A stretch of DNA of 64,000 nucleotides from Rugamonas aquatica (GCF_009380215.1 NZ_WHUG01000015.1:101061-165060); one strand, 5' to 3'; shown: positions 43,507 through 53,382, counted from the stretch's first letter. Notes: a model not told the origin generated them from the letters alone. Program-made: numbers and translations.

Positions 43507-44646
43507 TTAGCGCGACAGCGATTCGATCTTGCGGTCAATGAAGGCTTGCAGCTCCGGCGACAAGCCGTTCGCTGCGCGGGCGCGGCGGTAGGCTTCGCGC
43601 GCTTCCGGCAGATGCATGTCGGCCTGTAGCGAAATCCCCAAGCCCATCCACCACACGCCGTTCTGCGGCATCAGCCGCAGCGCTTCGCGATAATGATCGG
43701 CCGCTTCGGTGTGGCGCTGCTCGCGTTGCAGCACGCCGGCCAGGAAGGCCTGGTATTCGGCGCTGTTGCCGGCATATGGCAGCGTCGTCATCAGCGTTTC
43801 CAGCGCGGGACCGCCCTTCTCCAGCTGCAAGCGGGCCAGCACCATCGCCAGGCCTGGCTGGCGGGGATCAATGCCCAGCGCCAGACGCAGCTGGCGCACC
43901 GCGTCTTCATTGCGCTTCTGTTCCAGCAGCAGGCTGATGTTGGTCTGGCGCGCGGCTTCGTTGCGCGGATCGATTTCCAGTGCGCGGTCGAAGTCCGCCA
44001 GGGCGGCGTTGACGCGCCCTTCCTGCAAGGCCACCAGCCCGCGCCGATAGGTATTCTCCGCCATCTGTTTCGGACTGATGTCGTGCGTGATCGTGCCGGT
44101 GTTGCCAGCCGCATCGTCGCTGCTGCGCGCGGCGGCCTGGCGGGCGGGCTTGCGCTCAGCGGGCGTCGATGCGGTGCCAGGCGTGTCGCGTGGTGCAGCC
44201 GCTTGCGAAGAAGCGTCGTGCGCCGCAACGGTGCTTGGCGCAACGGCTGCCGACGCGGCGAGCGGTGCGGCGGCCGGCGGCGTGTCGGCAACTTTGTGCG
44301 GGGCCGGCGCGGCGGCTTCTTGCTTGGCCTTTGGCTCAGGCGGCATCACGGCGACCTTGACCGCTGCCGGCTGGCTTGCGGCTGCGGGCGCGGCGGCAAC
44401 CGTTGGCTTGGCCGCCACCTGCACGGCCACCGGCAGCGATGCGGCGCGGTGGCTCTGCCAGTACTGCCAGCCAAACCAGCCTCCGCCCACCACCACCGCC
44501 GCCAACGCCACCGAACCGGCGATCACCAGCGGCCGCCTGTCGCGCACCTGTCCGCTGACGGCATGCAGCTGCTGCTGGCGCAAAGCGCCATCGCCCGCAC
44601 CACCGCGCGCATCCAGATCCTGCAACATTTTATTAATCAAACTCAT
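43507..44646 (-). CDS. mshN: MSHA biogenesis protein MshN, TPR-containing
   Basis: This 379-residue protein has an N-terminal MSLINKMLQDLDARGG, one membrane helix at about residues 38-58, a long Pro/Ala-rich linker, then a TPR array in the C-terminal half (AENTYRRGLVALQEGRVNAA, EAARQTNISLLLEQKRNEDA and others). These features match MshN of the mannose-sensitive haemagglutinin pilus, thought to help assembly at the inner membrane. It overlaps the mshM stop by four bases and is the last gene of the locus. Confidence 0.86.
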   Translation of the reverse strand: MSLINKMLQDLDARGGAGDGALRQQQLHAVSGQVRDRRPLVIAGSVALAAVVVGGGWFGWQYWQSHRAASLPVAVQVAAKPTVAAAPAAASQPAAVKVAVMPPEPKAKQEAAAPAPHKVADTPPAAAPLAASAAVAPSTVAAHDASSQAAAPRDTPGTASTPAERKPARQAAARSSDDAAGNTGTITHDISPKQMAENTYRRGLVALQEGRVNAALADFDRALEIDPRNEAARQTNISLLLEQKRNEDAVRQLRLALGIDPRQPGLAMVLARLQLEKGGPALETLMTTLPYAGNSAEYQAFLAGVLQREQRHTEAADHYREALRLMPQNGVWWMGLGISLQADMHLPEAREAYRRARAANGLSPELQAFIDRKIESLSR

Positions 44647-45536
44647 TTAGTCAACGCCCAAGTCAGGCCGCATGCGGCGATCAGCAAACTCACGCCGGCC
44701 ATCAACCACGCCCAGCGCAAGCCGGAACGCGACGGCACGGTATCGACCGCCGCCATGTCCACATGACGGCGCGTCACCTGTTGCTTGCCTTCGCCAAAGC
44801 ACAGCATCAGCGATTTATTCGCCATGATATTCACCAGCCTCGGTATCCCGCCGCTGGCCTTGAACAAACGGCCGATGGCGCTGCGGCTGAACAAACGGCT
44901 GCCGGCATAACCCGCCACGCGCAGCCTATGCGCCAGATAGTACTCCAAGTCGTCGCGGCTCAGCGGACCCAAATGGTAATGGAAGGTGATGCGCTGCGCC
45001 AGCTGGCGGATCGAATTCGCCTGCAAATGCTGGTTCAGTTCCGGCTGTCCGAACAATACGATCTGCAGCAGCTTGCGCTTCTCCGTTTCCAGATTGGTCA
45101 GCAGGCGCAAGGCTTCCAGGCTTTCCAGCGGAATCGCCTGCGCCTCGTCCAGGCACATCACCACCTGCTTGCCTTCGCGCGCCAGGTCCATCAGGCGCAA
45201 GGTCAGCGACTTCAGCAGCTGATGCTGATCCACATCGCGTTGCAGCGGCAATTCCAGCTCGTCGGCCAGGGCCAGCATCAGCGTGCGCGGCTCCAGATAG
45301 GGATTCGGAATATAGGCCGTCACAAAGCCCGGCCCCAGCGTCGCCATGAACTTCCGGCACAGCAGCGTCTTGCCGGTGCCGACTTCGCCGGTGATCTTGA
45401 TGAAGCCCTCGCCGCTGCGCGCCGCCACCAGCAGCGTGTTGAGCGCCTGCTGCGAATGCGGGCTGGTGAAGAAGAAGCTGGTGTCAGGCGTGATCCCGAA
45501 AGGCATCTCGCCCAAGCCAAAATGGGCCTGGTACAT
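44643..45536 (-). CDS. mshM: MSHA biogenesis ATPase MshM (ExeA-like)
   Basis: This 297-residue AAA-type ATPase starts MYQAHFGLGEMPFGITPDTS and has Walker A GEVGTGKT and Walker B MCLDEAQAIP. One membrane helix lies near the C-terminus (WAWLMAGVSLLIAACGLTWA). It belongs to the ExeA/GspA-like group, which in pilus and secretion systems helps position the secretin in the cell envelope. It lies next to mshL and overlaps mshN. A paralogue with almost the same N-terminus lies at 60681. Confidence 0.88.
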   Translation of the reverse strand: MYQAHFGLGEMPFGITPDTSFFFTSPHSQQALNTLLVAARSGEGFIKITGEVGTGKTLLCRKFMATLGPGFVTAYIPNPYLEPRTLMLALADELELPLQRDVDQHQLLKSLTLRLMDLAREGKQVVMCLDEAQAIPLESLEALRLLTNLETEKRKLLQIVLFGQPELNQHLQANSIRQLAQRITFHYHLGPLSRDDLEYYLAHRLRVAGYAGSRLFSRSAIGRLFKASGGIPRLVNIMANKSLMLCFGEGKQQVTRRHVDMAAVDTVPSRSGLRWAWLMAGVSLLIAACGLTWALTK

Positions 45537-47351
45537 TTAGTTGCGTCCTCCGGCAGGGGGCGGCGCCAGTTGCTGGAACCGGCGGCTGGCATCCTCCAGA
45601 TCCTGCGCATAACTGGCCGCGCCATCGACGATGGTAGGCTTGATCAGCACCACCAGCTCGCGCTTCTGCGTGCTGCGCTCGGTGTTGCGGAACAAAGCGC
45701 CCAGCACCGGCAAATCGCCTATGCCCGGCGCCTGGTTGTTGTCGGCCGTGGTGGACTGGCGCATCAAGCCGCCGATGGCGACGATGCGGCCATCCTGGCC
45801 GCGTACCATGCTGTCCATTTCCGACGTGCTCGACGCCGCCAGCGGCAGTTGCAGCGCACCGGCGCTGCCCAGGTTGACGATCTTGTTGATGGTCGACACC
45901 TGGCTGACCGAGGGATGCACGTGCAGCATGATGTTGCCCTCTTCGTCGATCTGCGGCGTCACGTCCAGCACCACGCCGGAAAAGAACGGCTGCAGCGTCA
46001 CGTTCGGGCTGGTGGTGTTGCCGCTGACGTTGGAGTTGGTGGTGGTGCTCACGCCCGTCACGTAGAACTCGTCGGTGCCGATCTTCAGCACGGCCTTCTG
46101 GTTGTTCATCGTGGCGATGCGCGGGCTGGACAGCACGTGCACCGAACCCTGCGACTCCAGGAAGGAAATCATGGCGGCGAAATTACTGGTCTGGAAGGCC
46201 AGGCCGAACAGCGAACCCGCGTTGTTGGCGGCGTTCGCCAGCGAGAAGCCGCTGCTGGCCGAAATGCCCGCCGTGCCGCCGCTGGTCAATACCGGCGGCG
46301 GGCCGCCGGCCGCCGGCAACGGCGCCAGGCCGGTGCCGGGCGCCAGGAAGCCGGTGGACATGCGGTTGCTGCCGCCACCGCCAAACGAGGCGAAGCTGGC
46401 CCAGTTGATGCCGCTCTGGAAGCCGCTGTTGAGCTGCACCTCAAGAATCTTGGCTTCCAAAATCACCTGGCGTTCCACCGCCAGCCGGGTCGCCTTCAGA
46501 TACTGCTCGACGCTGCGCAATTGTTCCGGCAGCGCCCGCACCACCACCACGCCCGACTGCGGGCTGATGACCACGCTGCGGCCGTCGCCGATACCGCCGA
46601 CCAGGGCCACCAAGGCCTCTTTCAGATCGGTCCAGAAATCGGTGGAGGAAGAAGTCTTGACGTTGCTGGCGTCTTCCATCGAGTACTGCTGATTGCTTTG
46701 GCCCGGCTGCTGCGGCTGGTTGTTCTGGCCGTTGCTGCCGGTGCCGCTCTGGCCGCCCTGCCCGCCGGACACCACCGTGCCCACCGTGTTGACCGAGGTC
46801 GACGACACCCGCACATTCGAGCTGCCCTTGCGCGTGGCGCTCAGGTAGTTGACCTGGAAGATGCGGGTCTGCATGGTCAGCGGACGGATGTACACGCGCG
46901 TGCCTTCGACCTTGTAGTCATAGCCGTACAGCTCGCGCACCGCATCGAGCGCCTCGAACAGCGTCACATCCTTCAGGTTGGCGGTGACGGTGCCGCTGAC
47001 GTCCGGATGGATCAGCATGTTGTAGCGCGTGCCGGCCGCGATGGAGTTGTAGAACTGCTGCACCGGCACCTGGTTGAACGACACATTGAAACGCTCTTCC
47101 ATCACCGCGCGCGCCTTCGGCAGCTCGGCCGCCATCGTGACTGCGGGCGGCGGCAGCAGCGCCGCCTCCACCGCCGCCGAACTGGCGGGCGGCGTGGCGC
47201 GGGCCTTGACGGCCGCGTCGTGCACCTGCTGGTCGATGGTGTTGTAGGTGTCGCGCGGCACCTGGGTGTTGCACGCGGCCAGCAAGGCGGCGGCGCTCAG
47301 CAGCGCGACCCGGCGCAGCATCTTGTCCATGAACTCGTTATGTGTCGTCAT
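45537..47351 (-). CDS. mshL: MSHA secretin MshL
   Basis: This 604-residue outer-membrane secretin forms the pore for the pilus. It starts with a lipoprotein signal (ALLSAAALLAACNTQ, lipid on Cys27). An STN/N0 domain follows (FNVSFNQVPVQQFYNSIAAG), then a secretin N-domain with a Gly/Ser/Gln-rich insertion. The C-terminal secretin gate contains VLSSPRIATMNNQKAVLKIG and VTPQIDEEGNIMLHVHPSVS. It overlaps mshK by four bases (ATGA). ATG 47330 is an alternative start. Confidence 0.9.
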   Translation of the reverse strand: MTTHNEFMDKMLRRVALLSAAALLAACNTQVPRDTYNTIDQQVHDAAVKARATPPASSAAVEAALLPPPAVTMAAELPKARAVMEERFNVSFNQVPVQQFYNSIAAGTRYNMLIHPDVSGTVTANLKDVTLFEALDAVRELYGYDYKVEGTRVYIRPLTMQTRIFQVNYLSATRKGSSNVRVSSTSVNTVGTVVSGGQGGQSGTGSNGQNNQPQQPGQSNQQYSMEDASNVKTSSSTDFWTDLKEALVALVGGIGDGRSVVISPQSGVVVVRALPEQLRSVEQYLKATRLAVERQVILEAKILEVQLNSGFQSGINWASFASFGGGGSNRMSTGFLAPGTGLAPLPAAGGPPPVLTSGGTAGISASSGFSLANAANNAGSLFGLAFQTSNFAAMISFLESQGSVHVLSSPRIATMNNQKAVLKIGTDEFYVTGVSTTTNSNVSGNTTSPNVTLQPFFSGVVLDVTPQIDEEGNIMLHVHPSVSQVSTINKIVNLGSAGALQLPLAASSTSEMDSMVRGQDGRIVAIGGLMRQSTTADNNQAPGIGDLPVLGALFRNTERSTQKRELVVLIKPTIVDGAASYAQDLEDASRRFQQLAPPPAGGRN

Positions 47352-47722
47352 TTTGTTTTCCCTGTCGGGTCAGCGGCCTCGGCCGGTTTGGGAAACAGGG
47401 TCAGGGTTTCCAGATTCTTGCCCCGGCGTAGTAGCACCGAATTGTCGTTGATGCGTTCAAGTATCGCGTCGCCCACCTTGCCGCCGATGCGCACGGTCAC
47501 GCCGTCGATCACCGCCAGCCGCCGGCCGCCGGGCGCGCCGCCGATCAGGATCGATTGCAGGCGCGGCGCGGACGGCACGCCGTCGGCCTCGGGCGCTGCG
47601 CTGTCGGGCGCGGCCATCGTGGCGGGAGGACGGGTCGGATCGGCCAGCTTCTGCGCCAGCGCCGGCAGCGCCAGCGCGGCCAGCATCAAGGTGGTCAGGC
47701 GGCGCTTCACAGTGCTATCCAT
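47348..47722 (-). CDS. mshK: MSHA biogenesis protein MshK
   Basis: This 124-residue exported protein has a signal peptide (MDSTVKRRLTTLMLAALALP) and the DPTRPP motif common to PilP/MshK-type proteins. A small beta domain follows (SILIGGAPGGRRLAVIDGVT and GGKVGDAILERINDNSVLLR). By analogy with PilP it should link the inner-membrane complex to the secretin. It overlaps mshJ (16 bases) and mshL (four bases). Confidence 0.83.
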   Translation of the reverse strand: MDSTVKRRLTTLMLAALALPALAQKLADPTRPPATMAAPDSAAPEADGVPSAPRLQSILIGGAPGGRRLAVIDGVTVRIGGKVGDAILERINDNSVLLRRGKNLETLTLFPKPAEAADPTGKTK

Positions 47723-48504
47723 TTCTGGTCCAGGCTCAGGGTGTACAGGGTCAGCGTCAGCCGGGCCTGCGGGTATTGTTCGGCGTCGAGCGCGGCGGCG
47801 CCCCAGAACAGCTGGGTCGGCAACGCCTCCAGCGCTTCCAGATAATCGATCATTTCCAGGTAGCTGCCTTGCAGTACCAGTTGCACGCCGTGGCGGTACA
47901 GCAGCGGTGTCTGCGCTTGCGCGGCGGCCGGCGTGCCGGTCGCCGGCTGCGGTTTGGCTGCGACCGCGTTGGCGTTGGCCGCAGCCAAGATGGAAGCCGG
48001 CGTCGGCGCCGGTGCCGGCGATGCGGCCGGCCGCGCAGCGGGAGGCTCGCTCGCGTCCTGGGCGGCGAAGTGGCCGTCGGTCGTGCCTTGCGGCGGCAGC
48101 GTCTTCAGCGACACCAGGCGCAGCTTGCCATGTCCCTGCACCATCTGTTGCAGCAACGCGCCCATGCGTTCCGGCGCGACCAGACCCTTTTGCGCGCTGC
48201 GCAGCTTGCTACGCAGCGCCACGCTATCGGCCTGCAAGACCTTCAGACGGTCGCGCACTTCGCGGTCGGGATCGCGGCGCGCGGCCACGTCCAGCTGCTG
48301 CAATTCGGAATCGATGCCGGCGATCTGCACGCGCTGCTGGCGCATGGTGTCGCGCAGCAGGCGCTGGCGCGTGTAGGCCGGATCGAGCGCCAGCTGGAAC
48401 ACCAGAAACGCCAGCAACGCCGCGCCCGCGCCCACCACCATCAGGCGTTCGCGCTGGCTCAACGCCATCAGCCAGGTATCGAGTCTGATCCAGTAGGCCT
48501 TCAT
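47707..48504 (-). CDS. mshJ: MSHA biogenesis protein MshJ (PilO-like)
   Basis: This 265-residue bitopic protein has an N-terminal membrane helix (LMVVGAGAALLAFLVFQLAL), a coiled-coil-prone region up to about residue 110, a Pro/Ala-rich linker and a ferredoxin-like C-terminal domain (YRHGVQLVLQGSYLEMIDYL, then EALEALPTQLFWG). This is the layout of MshJ/PilO/GspM inner-membrane alignment proteins. It overlaps the PilN-like gene by four bases. Confidence 0.83.
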   Translation of the reverse strand: MKAYWIRLDTWLMALSQRERLMVVGAGAALLAFLVFQLALDPAYTRQRLLRDTMRQQRVQIAGIDSELQQLDVAARRDPDREVRDRLKVLQADSVALRSKLRSAQKGLVAPERMGALLQQMVQGHGKLRLVSLKTLPPQGTTDGHFAAQDASEPPAARPAASPAPAPTPASILAAANANAVAAKPQPATGTPAAAQAQTPLLYRHGVQLVLQGSYLEMIDYLEALEALPTQLFWGAAALDAEQYPQARLTLTLYTLSLDQKWIAL

Positions 48505-49175
48505 GGCTGCTCCACCTTGGCCTGCTCGCCGGCCGCTGCCGATTGCAGGCTGAATTCCACATAGCGCGGCGCCGCAGCCGGCTCGGGCGCCGATACGCCA
48601 TCCGCTGCCGCGGCCTTGGGTGGCGCTTTCGGTTCCGTCATCTGCAACTGGCCGAAGGTCTTGCCGCGCAATACGGCTTCACCGGCCAGGCCGTTCAGGT
48701 AGCCGGGCAGCAGGCTGGCTTTCAAGGCCCGTCCCTGCAAGCCGATGGCCTCGCCGCTGCCCTGGATGGTCACGCCGGTCAGCCACAAGCCGTCGATGCC
48801 CCGCCGGGCGAAGGCGCGGAAATACGCCGAGTAGCCGCGTGTGGCGCCCGGCTCGCCCTGGTCGAGGATGGCCGCCACCTGTTGCAGATTACGGTATTGC
48901 ACGCCGGTCTGATCCAGTTCCTGCTGCAAGGCCTCGCTCTTGCGCGGCGCCACGAAGGTCGAGGTCACCGCGATCCGGCGCGCCTCGCGCGCAGCCAGCT
49001 CGGCCTTGACCACGGCGGCCTCGCGCTCCAGCGTCGCCAGCTCGATGTTGGCCAGCACCGAGGCCACGGTCAGCACCAGCACCAGCGCCCCCAGCCCTGT
49101 CGCCATCGCGCGCGTGGTCGCGTAGTTTTTCTTGCGCTTGAAACCCGCGTTGAACAGGTTGATCTGTTGGCTCAT
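48501..49175 (-). CDS. PilN-domain protein of the MSHA locus
   Basis: This 224-residue protein starts MSQQINLFNAGFKRKKN, the PilN-type cytoplasmic motif. One membrane helix follows (ATGLGALVLVLTVASVLANI), then a coiled-coil and an ALA-rich periplasmic domain with GLWLTGVTIQGSGEAIGLQG. In Vibrio the MSHA locus has an MshI with an actin-like plus PilN-like layout; here the PilN part is a separate gene, often labelled MshI2 in this group. It overlaps both neighbours by four bases. Confidence 0.82.
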   Translation of the reverse strand: MSQQINLFNAGFKRKKNYATTRAMATGLGALVLVLTVASVLANIELATLEREAAVVKAELAAREARRIAVTSTFVAPRKSEALQQELDQTGVQYRNLQQVAAILDQGEPGATRGYSAYFRAFARRGIDGLWLTGVTIQGSGEAIGLQGRALKASLLPGYLNGLAGEAVLRGKTFGQLQMTEPKAPPKAAAADGVSAPEPAAAPRYVEFSLQSAAAGEQAKVEQP

Positions 49176-50110
49176 GCCGTCTCCACCTCGCGCAAGGCCG
49201 CGCCCAGCGTGCGCAGGAAGCCGGCCTGCTGCGCCGGATCTTGCAGCAGCTCGGCGCCGGTCAGGTCCAGCACGCTGGCCAGATCCAGCTGTTCCACCGG
49301 CAGGTACAGATTGCTGGCCAGATAGGCGCGCAGCGCGCCCTCGCCCACCGGCGCCACCACCATCTTGGCCACCGTGACAAACGAGAATTGCCGCTCGAAG
49401 TGGTCCAGCGACCGTTGCAGTTCCAGCGTGATGCGGTCATGCAGCTGCTGCAGGCGATCCGGATCCGGGTCCAGCAGCTGGTTCAGCGTGACGTCGATGC
49501 GGCGCGCCAGGTAAAGCTCGCCCTGGTAGCTGACGGTCAGCAAGCCGCCGTCGGCATCGAAGGCCAGCAGCGCGACGCCGCGCCCTTCCGGCTCCAGCAG
49601 CGCCGAGATATTCCGCTGCGCCATCTCGCCGATGTCGATGGCGGACAACGCGATCTTGTGGTCGGCGAACAGCTGCTGGTGCGGCTTCAGCACGCTGTTG
49701 CGGGCCGCCACCGCGAAGGCCTGGCGGGCGTGGTTCGAGCCGTTGGCCAGCGGCACCATCGCCATATCGATAGTCGCCTCTTCCAGCGGAAAATCGATCA
49801 TGTCCTTGACGCGCCAGCCCAGCGCCGTGCGCATTTCCTCGTCCGGTACATTGGGCGCCTCGACCATCAGCAGTTGATAGCCGCCCGCGCCCAGCAAGGT
49901 GGTGCAGCAGTAGCGGTTGGCCTGCAATTCCTTGCCCAGCCGCGCCAGGCTGGCGCCGGCCTGGTCGGCCTTGCCGGGATAGGACGTGGCCAGCAGCACG
50001 CGCGGCAGACCGTCGGTGCGGCGCTCGATCGCTGCGGCCTGCACGCCGTCCGCCGTCAGGCCGATGGCCAGCCAGCCATTCTTTTTTTCCGCTTTTCCGA
50101 ATAAACGCAT
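49172..50110 (-). CDS. mshI: MSHA biogenesis protein MshI (PilM-like)
   Basis: This 312-residue cytoplasmic actin-like protein resembles PilM and the GspL cytoplasmic domain. It starts MRLFGKAEKKNGWLAIGLTA and shows ASH-fold strands (LLMVEAPNVPDEEMRTALGW, AIDIGEMAQRNISALLEPEG, GVALLAFDADGGLLTVSYQG). It would bind the PilN-like protein and recruit the ATPase. 149 non-coding bases separate it from mshQ, so it may begin its own transcript; no clear promoter was found there. Confidence 0.85.
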   Translation of the reverse strand: MRLFGKAEKKNGWLAIGLTADGVQAAAIERRTDGLPRVLLATSYPGKADQAGASLARLGKELQANRYCCTTLLGAGGYQLLMVEAPNVPDEEMRTALGWRVKDMIDFPLEEATIDMAMVPLANGSNHARQAFAVAARNSVLKPHQQLFADHKIALSAIDIGEMAQRNISALLEPEGRGVALLAFDADGGLLTVSYQGELYLARRIDVTLNQLLDPDPDRLQQLHDRITLELQRSLDHFERQFSFVTVAKMVVAPVGEGALRAYLASNLYLPVEQLDLASVLDLTGAELLQDPAQQAGFLRTLGAALREVETA

Positions 50111-50259
50111 CCGACTGTCTCAAATGATTAAGCACGGGATTCAATAGTCGCCGCACATCCTTGATTATATTCAAGTTTCATTGCGCCACTTCCGCAATTT
50201 GGCGCCATGCCCCCAGTTTGCCCTGTTAATGCTCAGTTCCCAAATAAAATGAGGCGGAT

Positions 50260-53200
50260 TCAATACACTTCCCGCAAGAAAATCACCGGGCTGCGATACA
50301 AGCCGAAGGTCACGCGCCCCTGCGTGGTCGGCAGCCAGGTCGGTCCATTGACGGTGACGGTGGCGCCGCTCTTGCCGGCGCTGGTGCCCGCCTTCAGCGT
50401 GGCGGTGGCCGCACCGTTAATCATCCTCACCGTCGGCGCCGCGCTCGCCGGCGGCGCCGGGCACGCGACCAGGCAGCTGGCGTACTGGAAGTTGCTGGCC
50501 GGCGTCACCGTCGTGACGCTGTCGCTGGCGTTGTTGCGCCAGGCCAGCACCGTGCTGCCGTTGACCGAACTCTGGCCGTAGTACTGCGCGCCCAGGTTCA
50601 GCGGCACCGGCAGGCTGGACGAGCCGTAGGCGTTCGGCACGAACAGCCGGCCGGACACCACCGAAATGCCGGCCTCGACCGCGCCGGTGCGCAGCGACGT
50701 GACGCCATCGTTGGGCGATCCGGTCTCGGTGGCGCGCAGGTACACCAGCGTCGGCGTCACCCAGTTGTTGGCGTATGCCGCGCTCGCCACGAACGGCCGC
50801 GGCAGCGTGTAGACCGGCGACGCGCTCGCAATGCCGGTGGGCGGGTTCGACGCGAGAGGAAAAGCGCTGGAGGCGATGCCGTTGGCGCTGAGCACCGCGC
50901 CGCTCGGATTGGCCGGCGGATTGGCGACGGCCGTGCTGCCGGCCGCCGACCAGGCCGACAAGGCCACCGCCCGCGCCAGCGCGCCGCGATAGTTGAGCGT
51001 CGGCTGGTCCTGCAGGTTCATCGCGGTCACCGTCAGATTGCTGATCGGCTGGCCCGAGTACACCATGCCGACGTTGGCCGGGCACGTCATGCCGGCCGGA
51101 TCGCAGGCCATCGGCGGCGTGGCGATGATCGTATTGAAATGGTCGGGCACGAAGCGGCCGACGTTGAGCGACTCCAGGATCAGATTGCCCGAATCGAGAT
51201 AGCTGCTCGGCGTCACCGACGGCGACAGCTCCAGCACGCCGACATCGCCGTAGGAAAAACTGCTGCCGGTGGCGATGCCGCCGCTGAAGGCGCCGAAGCT
51301 GCCGCTGAACGCCAGCGGCAGGCTGGGGTCGTTCACGCCCACCATATCGGCCAGGCGGTCGCCGTTCTGGTCGATGGCCGCCAGCGCGGTGATCTGCACC
51401 GTGGTCGGCGTGGTCTCCCGGCCGAAGTTGGGCGCCGGCGCGCCGCCATACATCAGCGCCTTGACCGACATCGCGAACGCGGTGCCGGCGGTGACGAACT
51501 TGCCGTCGATGGCCGAGGCCGGCGTGCCGGCCTTGTTCGATGCCGGCGCCAGCAGCACCAGTTTGTCGGGCCGTTCGACGAAGGTATTGCTGGTGCCGAG
51601 ACGGCCGGTGTTGTCGCTGACCAGGAATTCCACCCGCCCTACATCGGCATAGCGGAAGTTGTAGACATCGGCCGTGGTCGCCTTGGTGCCGGTGAACACC
51701 ACGTCGTTGAGCCCGGTCCAGGTGCTGGAGTTCTGTGCCGGCAGCGCGCCGGACTTGGCGCACAGCGGCAGCGTCACGGCGCTGCCGCCGACCTTGGTGA
51801 AGCTGGCGTTGACGCCCGCATCCTGGATCGGGTCGTAGCAGGACAGCGCGTACTTGACCTTGAGCGTGCTGTCCGTATTCGACAGCGCGGTCGGCACGCC
51901 CAGCACGACGAAGGTCAGGTAGACCGGAATATCCTTGTTGGCCGTGTTTTTCTGCGCATTGAAATTGAACAGCTTGCAGGGCTGGCCCGGATCGCCGAAC
52001 GGCAAGCCGTTCACGCACTGGCCGGACAGCGGATCGGTGAACACAAAGCTCGGCGTGATGGCCGCCGCGCCCACCTGCGAGCTGACGGTGGAGGTGTCGT
52101 TGCCGTCGTAATAGTCGAACAGCTGGCCGCTGACGGTGGCGCTGTTGTTGATGAGACCGCTGGCGGCGGCCGCCGTCGTCACCCGCAGCGTGATCGGCGG
52201 CAGCGTCACGCCGGCGGCCATGGCGCCGCTGTAGCTGCACGTCAGCCTTTGCCCGGACATGCTGCAATTCCAGCCGGTGCCGGTGGCGCTGACGAAGATC
52301 AGCGACGACGGCAGCACGTCCACCACGGTGGTCGGCCCGCCCTCGGTCAGCGGGCCGTTGTTGCTGACGCTGATGATGTAGTTGCTGATCTGCGAAGGCT
52401 GCAGCGGTGTCTGCAAGGTCATCGATATGGCGCGGTCGGCCGCCGGCACGTTCGGCGCGGCGATCACCTCGGCGTTCATCAGCACCAAATCCTGGCCGGA
52501 CTTGTAGTCGCTGCGGGCCGAGGTCTGGCCGGCCTTGATGGTCGGCGACGACACCGTGTAGGCGTCGAAGTCGATGCCGTAGGAGAAGCTGTCGTTGTTG
52601 ATGTTGGAGATGGAATTGAACTGGTTGCCCGACGGGTTGAGCGCATCGGTCATCTCGACGCTGTTGTACATCAGGATCTCGCCGCCGCCCGACAGCGTGG
52701 TGTCGCCCTCCCACGTGATGTGGCCGATCTTGCCGGTCAGGCTGCCGATCGGCGTCGGCGTCTTGAAGTTGGCCAGCGTCAGCGCCACGCTGGAGTTGCG
52801 GATGTACTGGAAGCCTTCGTAGACGTTGAGCACGCGGAACGTCTCGCTCGGATGCGAGTACACCACCAGCAGCTGGAAGCCGCCCAGCACGCCCTCCACC
52901 GCGCAATACGGGCTGCCGCTGTTGATGGTCAGGCCGCCGACGGTGTAGTTGGCATTGCCCTTGGCCACCACCTGCGAGGTCACGTCCACCGCGCCGGCGA
53001 AGAAATCGTAGCCGACCGTGGCCGAGGTGTAGCTGCGGTTGCTCGGCGCGGTGACGGCCACGCCGTCGAAGCTCACGCTGTAGTCGGGGGTGGAGCTGGA
53101 ACCGGCCCAGTACAGCTGCGCGTTGAGGATGGTGGCGCCGGACGGCACGCCGGTCAGCGCCATGGTCAGCGTGCCGGTGTTGATGGCGCAGGGATCGGTG

Positions 53201-53382
53201 TTGTTGTCCTTGGTGCGCATGGTCTTCTGCGTGCCGGTGAAGCTGACGTTGCCGGCAAAGCTCTTGAACAGCGTGATCGGCGAATCGGCGCGCGACCAGC
53301 CGGCGGCCAGGCCGCACAGCAGCGCCAGCAGGCAGGCCAGCCAGCGCGGGGCGTTGTTCGGGACAGGGTTGGTCGCTCGCAT
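50260..53382 (-). CDS. mshQ: MshQ-like large exported protein with DUF11-like and DUF6701 parts
   Basis: This 1040-residue protein has a signal peptide (WLACLLALLCGLAAGWSRAD). A DUF3344-like N-terminal beta domain follows (VSFTGTQKTMRTKDNNTDPC, SGATILNAQLYWAGSSSTPD), then a DUF11-type repeat (ISNYIISVSNNGPLTEGGPT) and the C-terminal DUF6701 part seen in MshQ (ending GRVTFGLYRSPVIFLREVY). MshQ lies at the end of the pilin block in Vibrio and is thought to be a surface or tip component. The start at ATG 53382 has GAGGAGG upstream; it is 10 bases after mshP. The LamG domain of some MshQ proteins was not recognised here. Confidence 0.82.
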   Translation of the reverse strand: MRATNPVPNNAPRWLACLLALLCGLAAGWSRADSPITLFKSFAGNVSFTGTQKTMRTKDNNTDPCAINTGTLTMALTGVPSGATILNAQLYWAGSSSTPDYSVSFDGVAVTAPSNRSYTSATVGYDFFAGAVDVTSQVVAKGNANYTVGGLTINSGSPYCAVEGVLGGFQLLVVYSHPSETFRVLNVYEGFQYIRNSSVALTLANFKTPTPIGSLTGKIGHITWEGDTTLSGGGEILMYNSVEMTDALNPSGNQFNSISNINNDSFSYGIDFDAYTVSSPTIKAGQTSARSDYKSGQDLVLMNAEVIAAPNVPAADRAISMTLQTPLQPSQISNYIISVSNNGPLTEGGPTTVVDVLPSSLIFVSATGTGWNCSMSGQRLTCSYSGAMAAGVTLPPITLRVTTAAAASGLINNSATVSGQLFDYYDGNDTSTVSSQVGAAAITPSFVFTDPLSGQCVNGLPFGDPGQPCKLFNFNAQKNTANKDIPVYLTFVVLGVPTALSNTDSTLKVKYALSCYDPIQDAGVNASFTKVGGSAVTLPLCAKSGALPAQNSSTWTGLNDVVFTGTKATTADVYNFRYADVGRVEFLVSDNTGRLGTSNTFVERPDKLVLLAPASNKAGTPASAIDGKFVTAGTAFAMSVKALMYGGAPAPNFGRETTPTTVQITALAAIDQNGDRLADMVGVNDPSLPLAFSGSFGAFSGGIATGSSFSYGDVGVLELSPSVTPSSYLDSGNLILESLNVGRFVPDHFNTIIATPPMACDPAGMTCPANVGMVYSGQPISNLTVTAMNLQDQPTLNYRGALARAVALSAWSAAGSTAVANPPANPSGAVLSANGIASSAFPLASNPPTGIASASPVYTLPRPFVASAAYANNWVTPTLVYLRATETGSPNDGVTSLRTGAVEAGISVVSGRLFVPNAYGSSSLPVPLNLGAQYYGQSSVNGSTVLAWRNNASDSVTTVTPASNFQYASCLVACPAPPASAAPTVRMINGAATATLKAGTSAGKSGATVTVNGPTWLPTTQGRVTFGLYRSPVIFLREVY

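Noticed and set aside
44763..48488. Very long open frame on the plus strand opposite mshM, mshL, mshK and mshJ.
   Set aside because: It is a frame made open by high GC content. Its product is rich in Arg, Ala, Gln and His without domains, while the minus strand carries overlapping, well-recognised msh genes.
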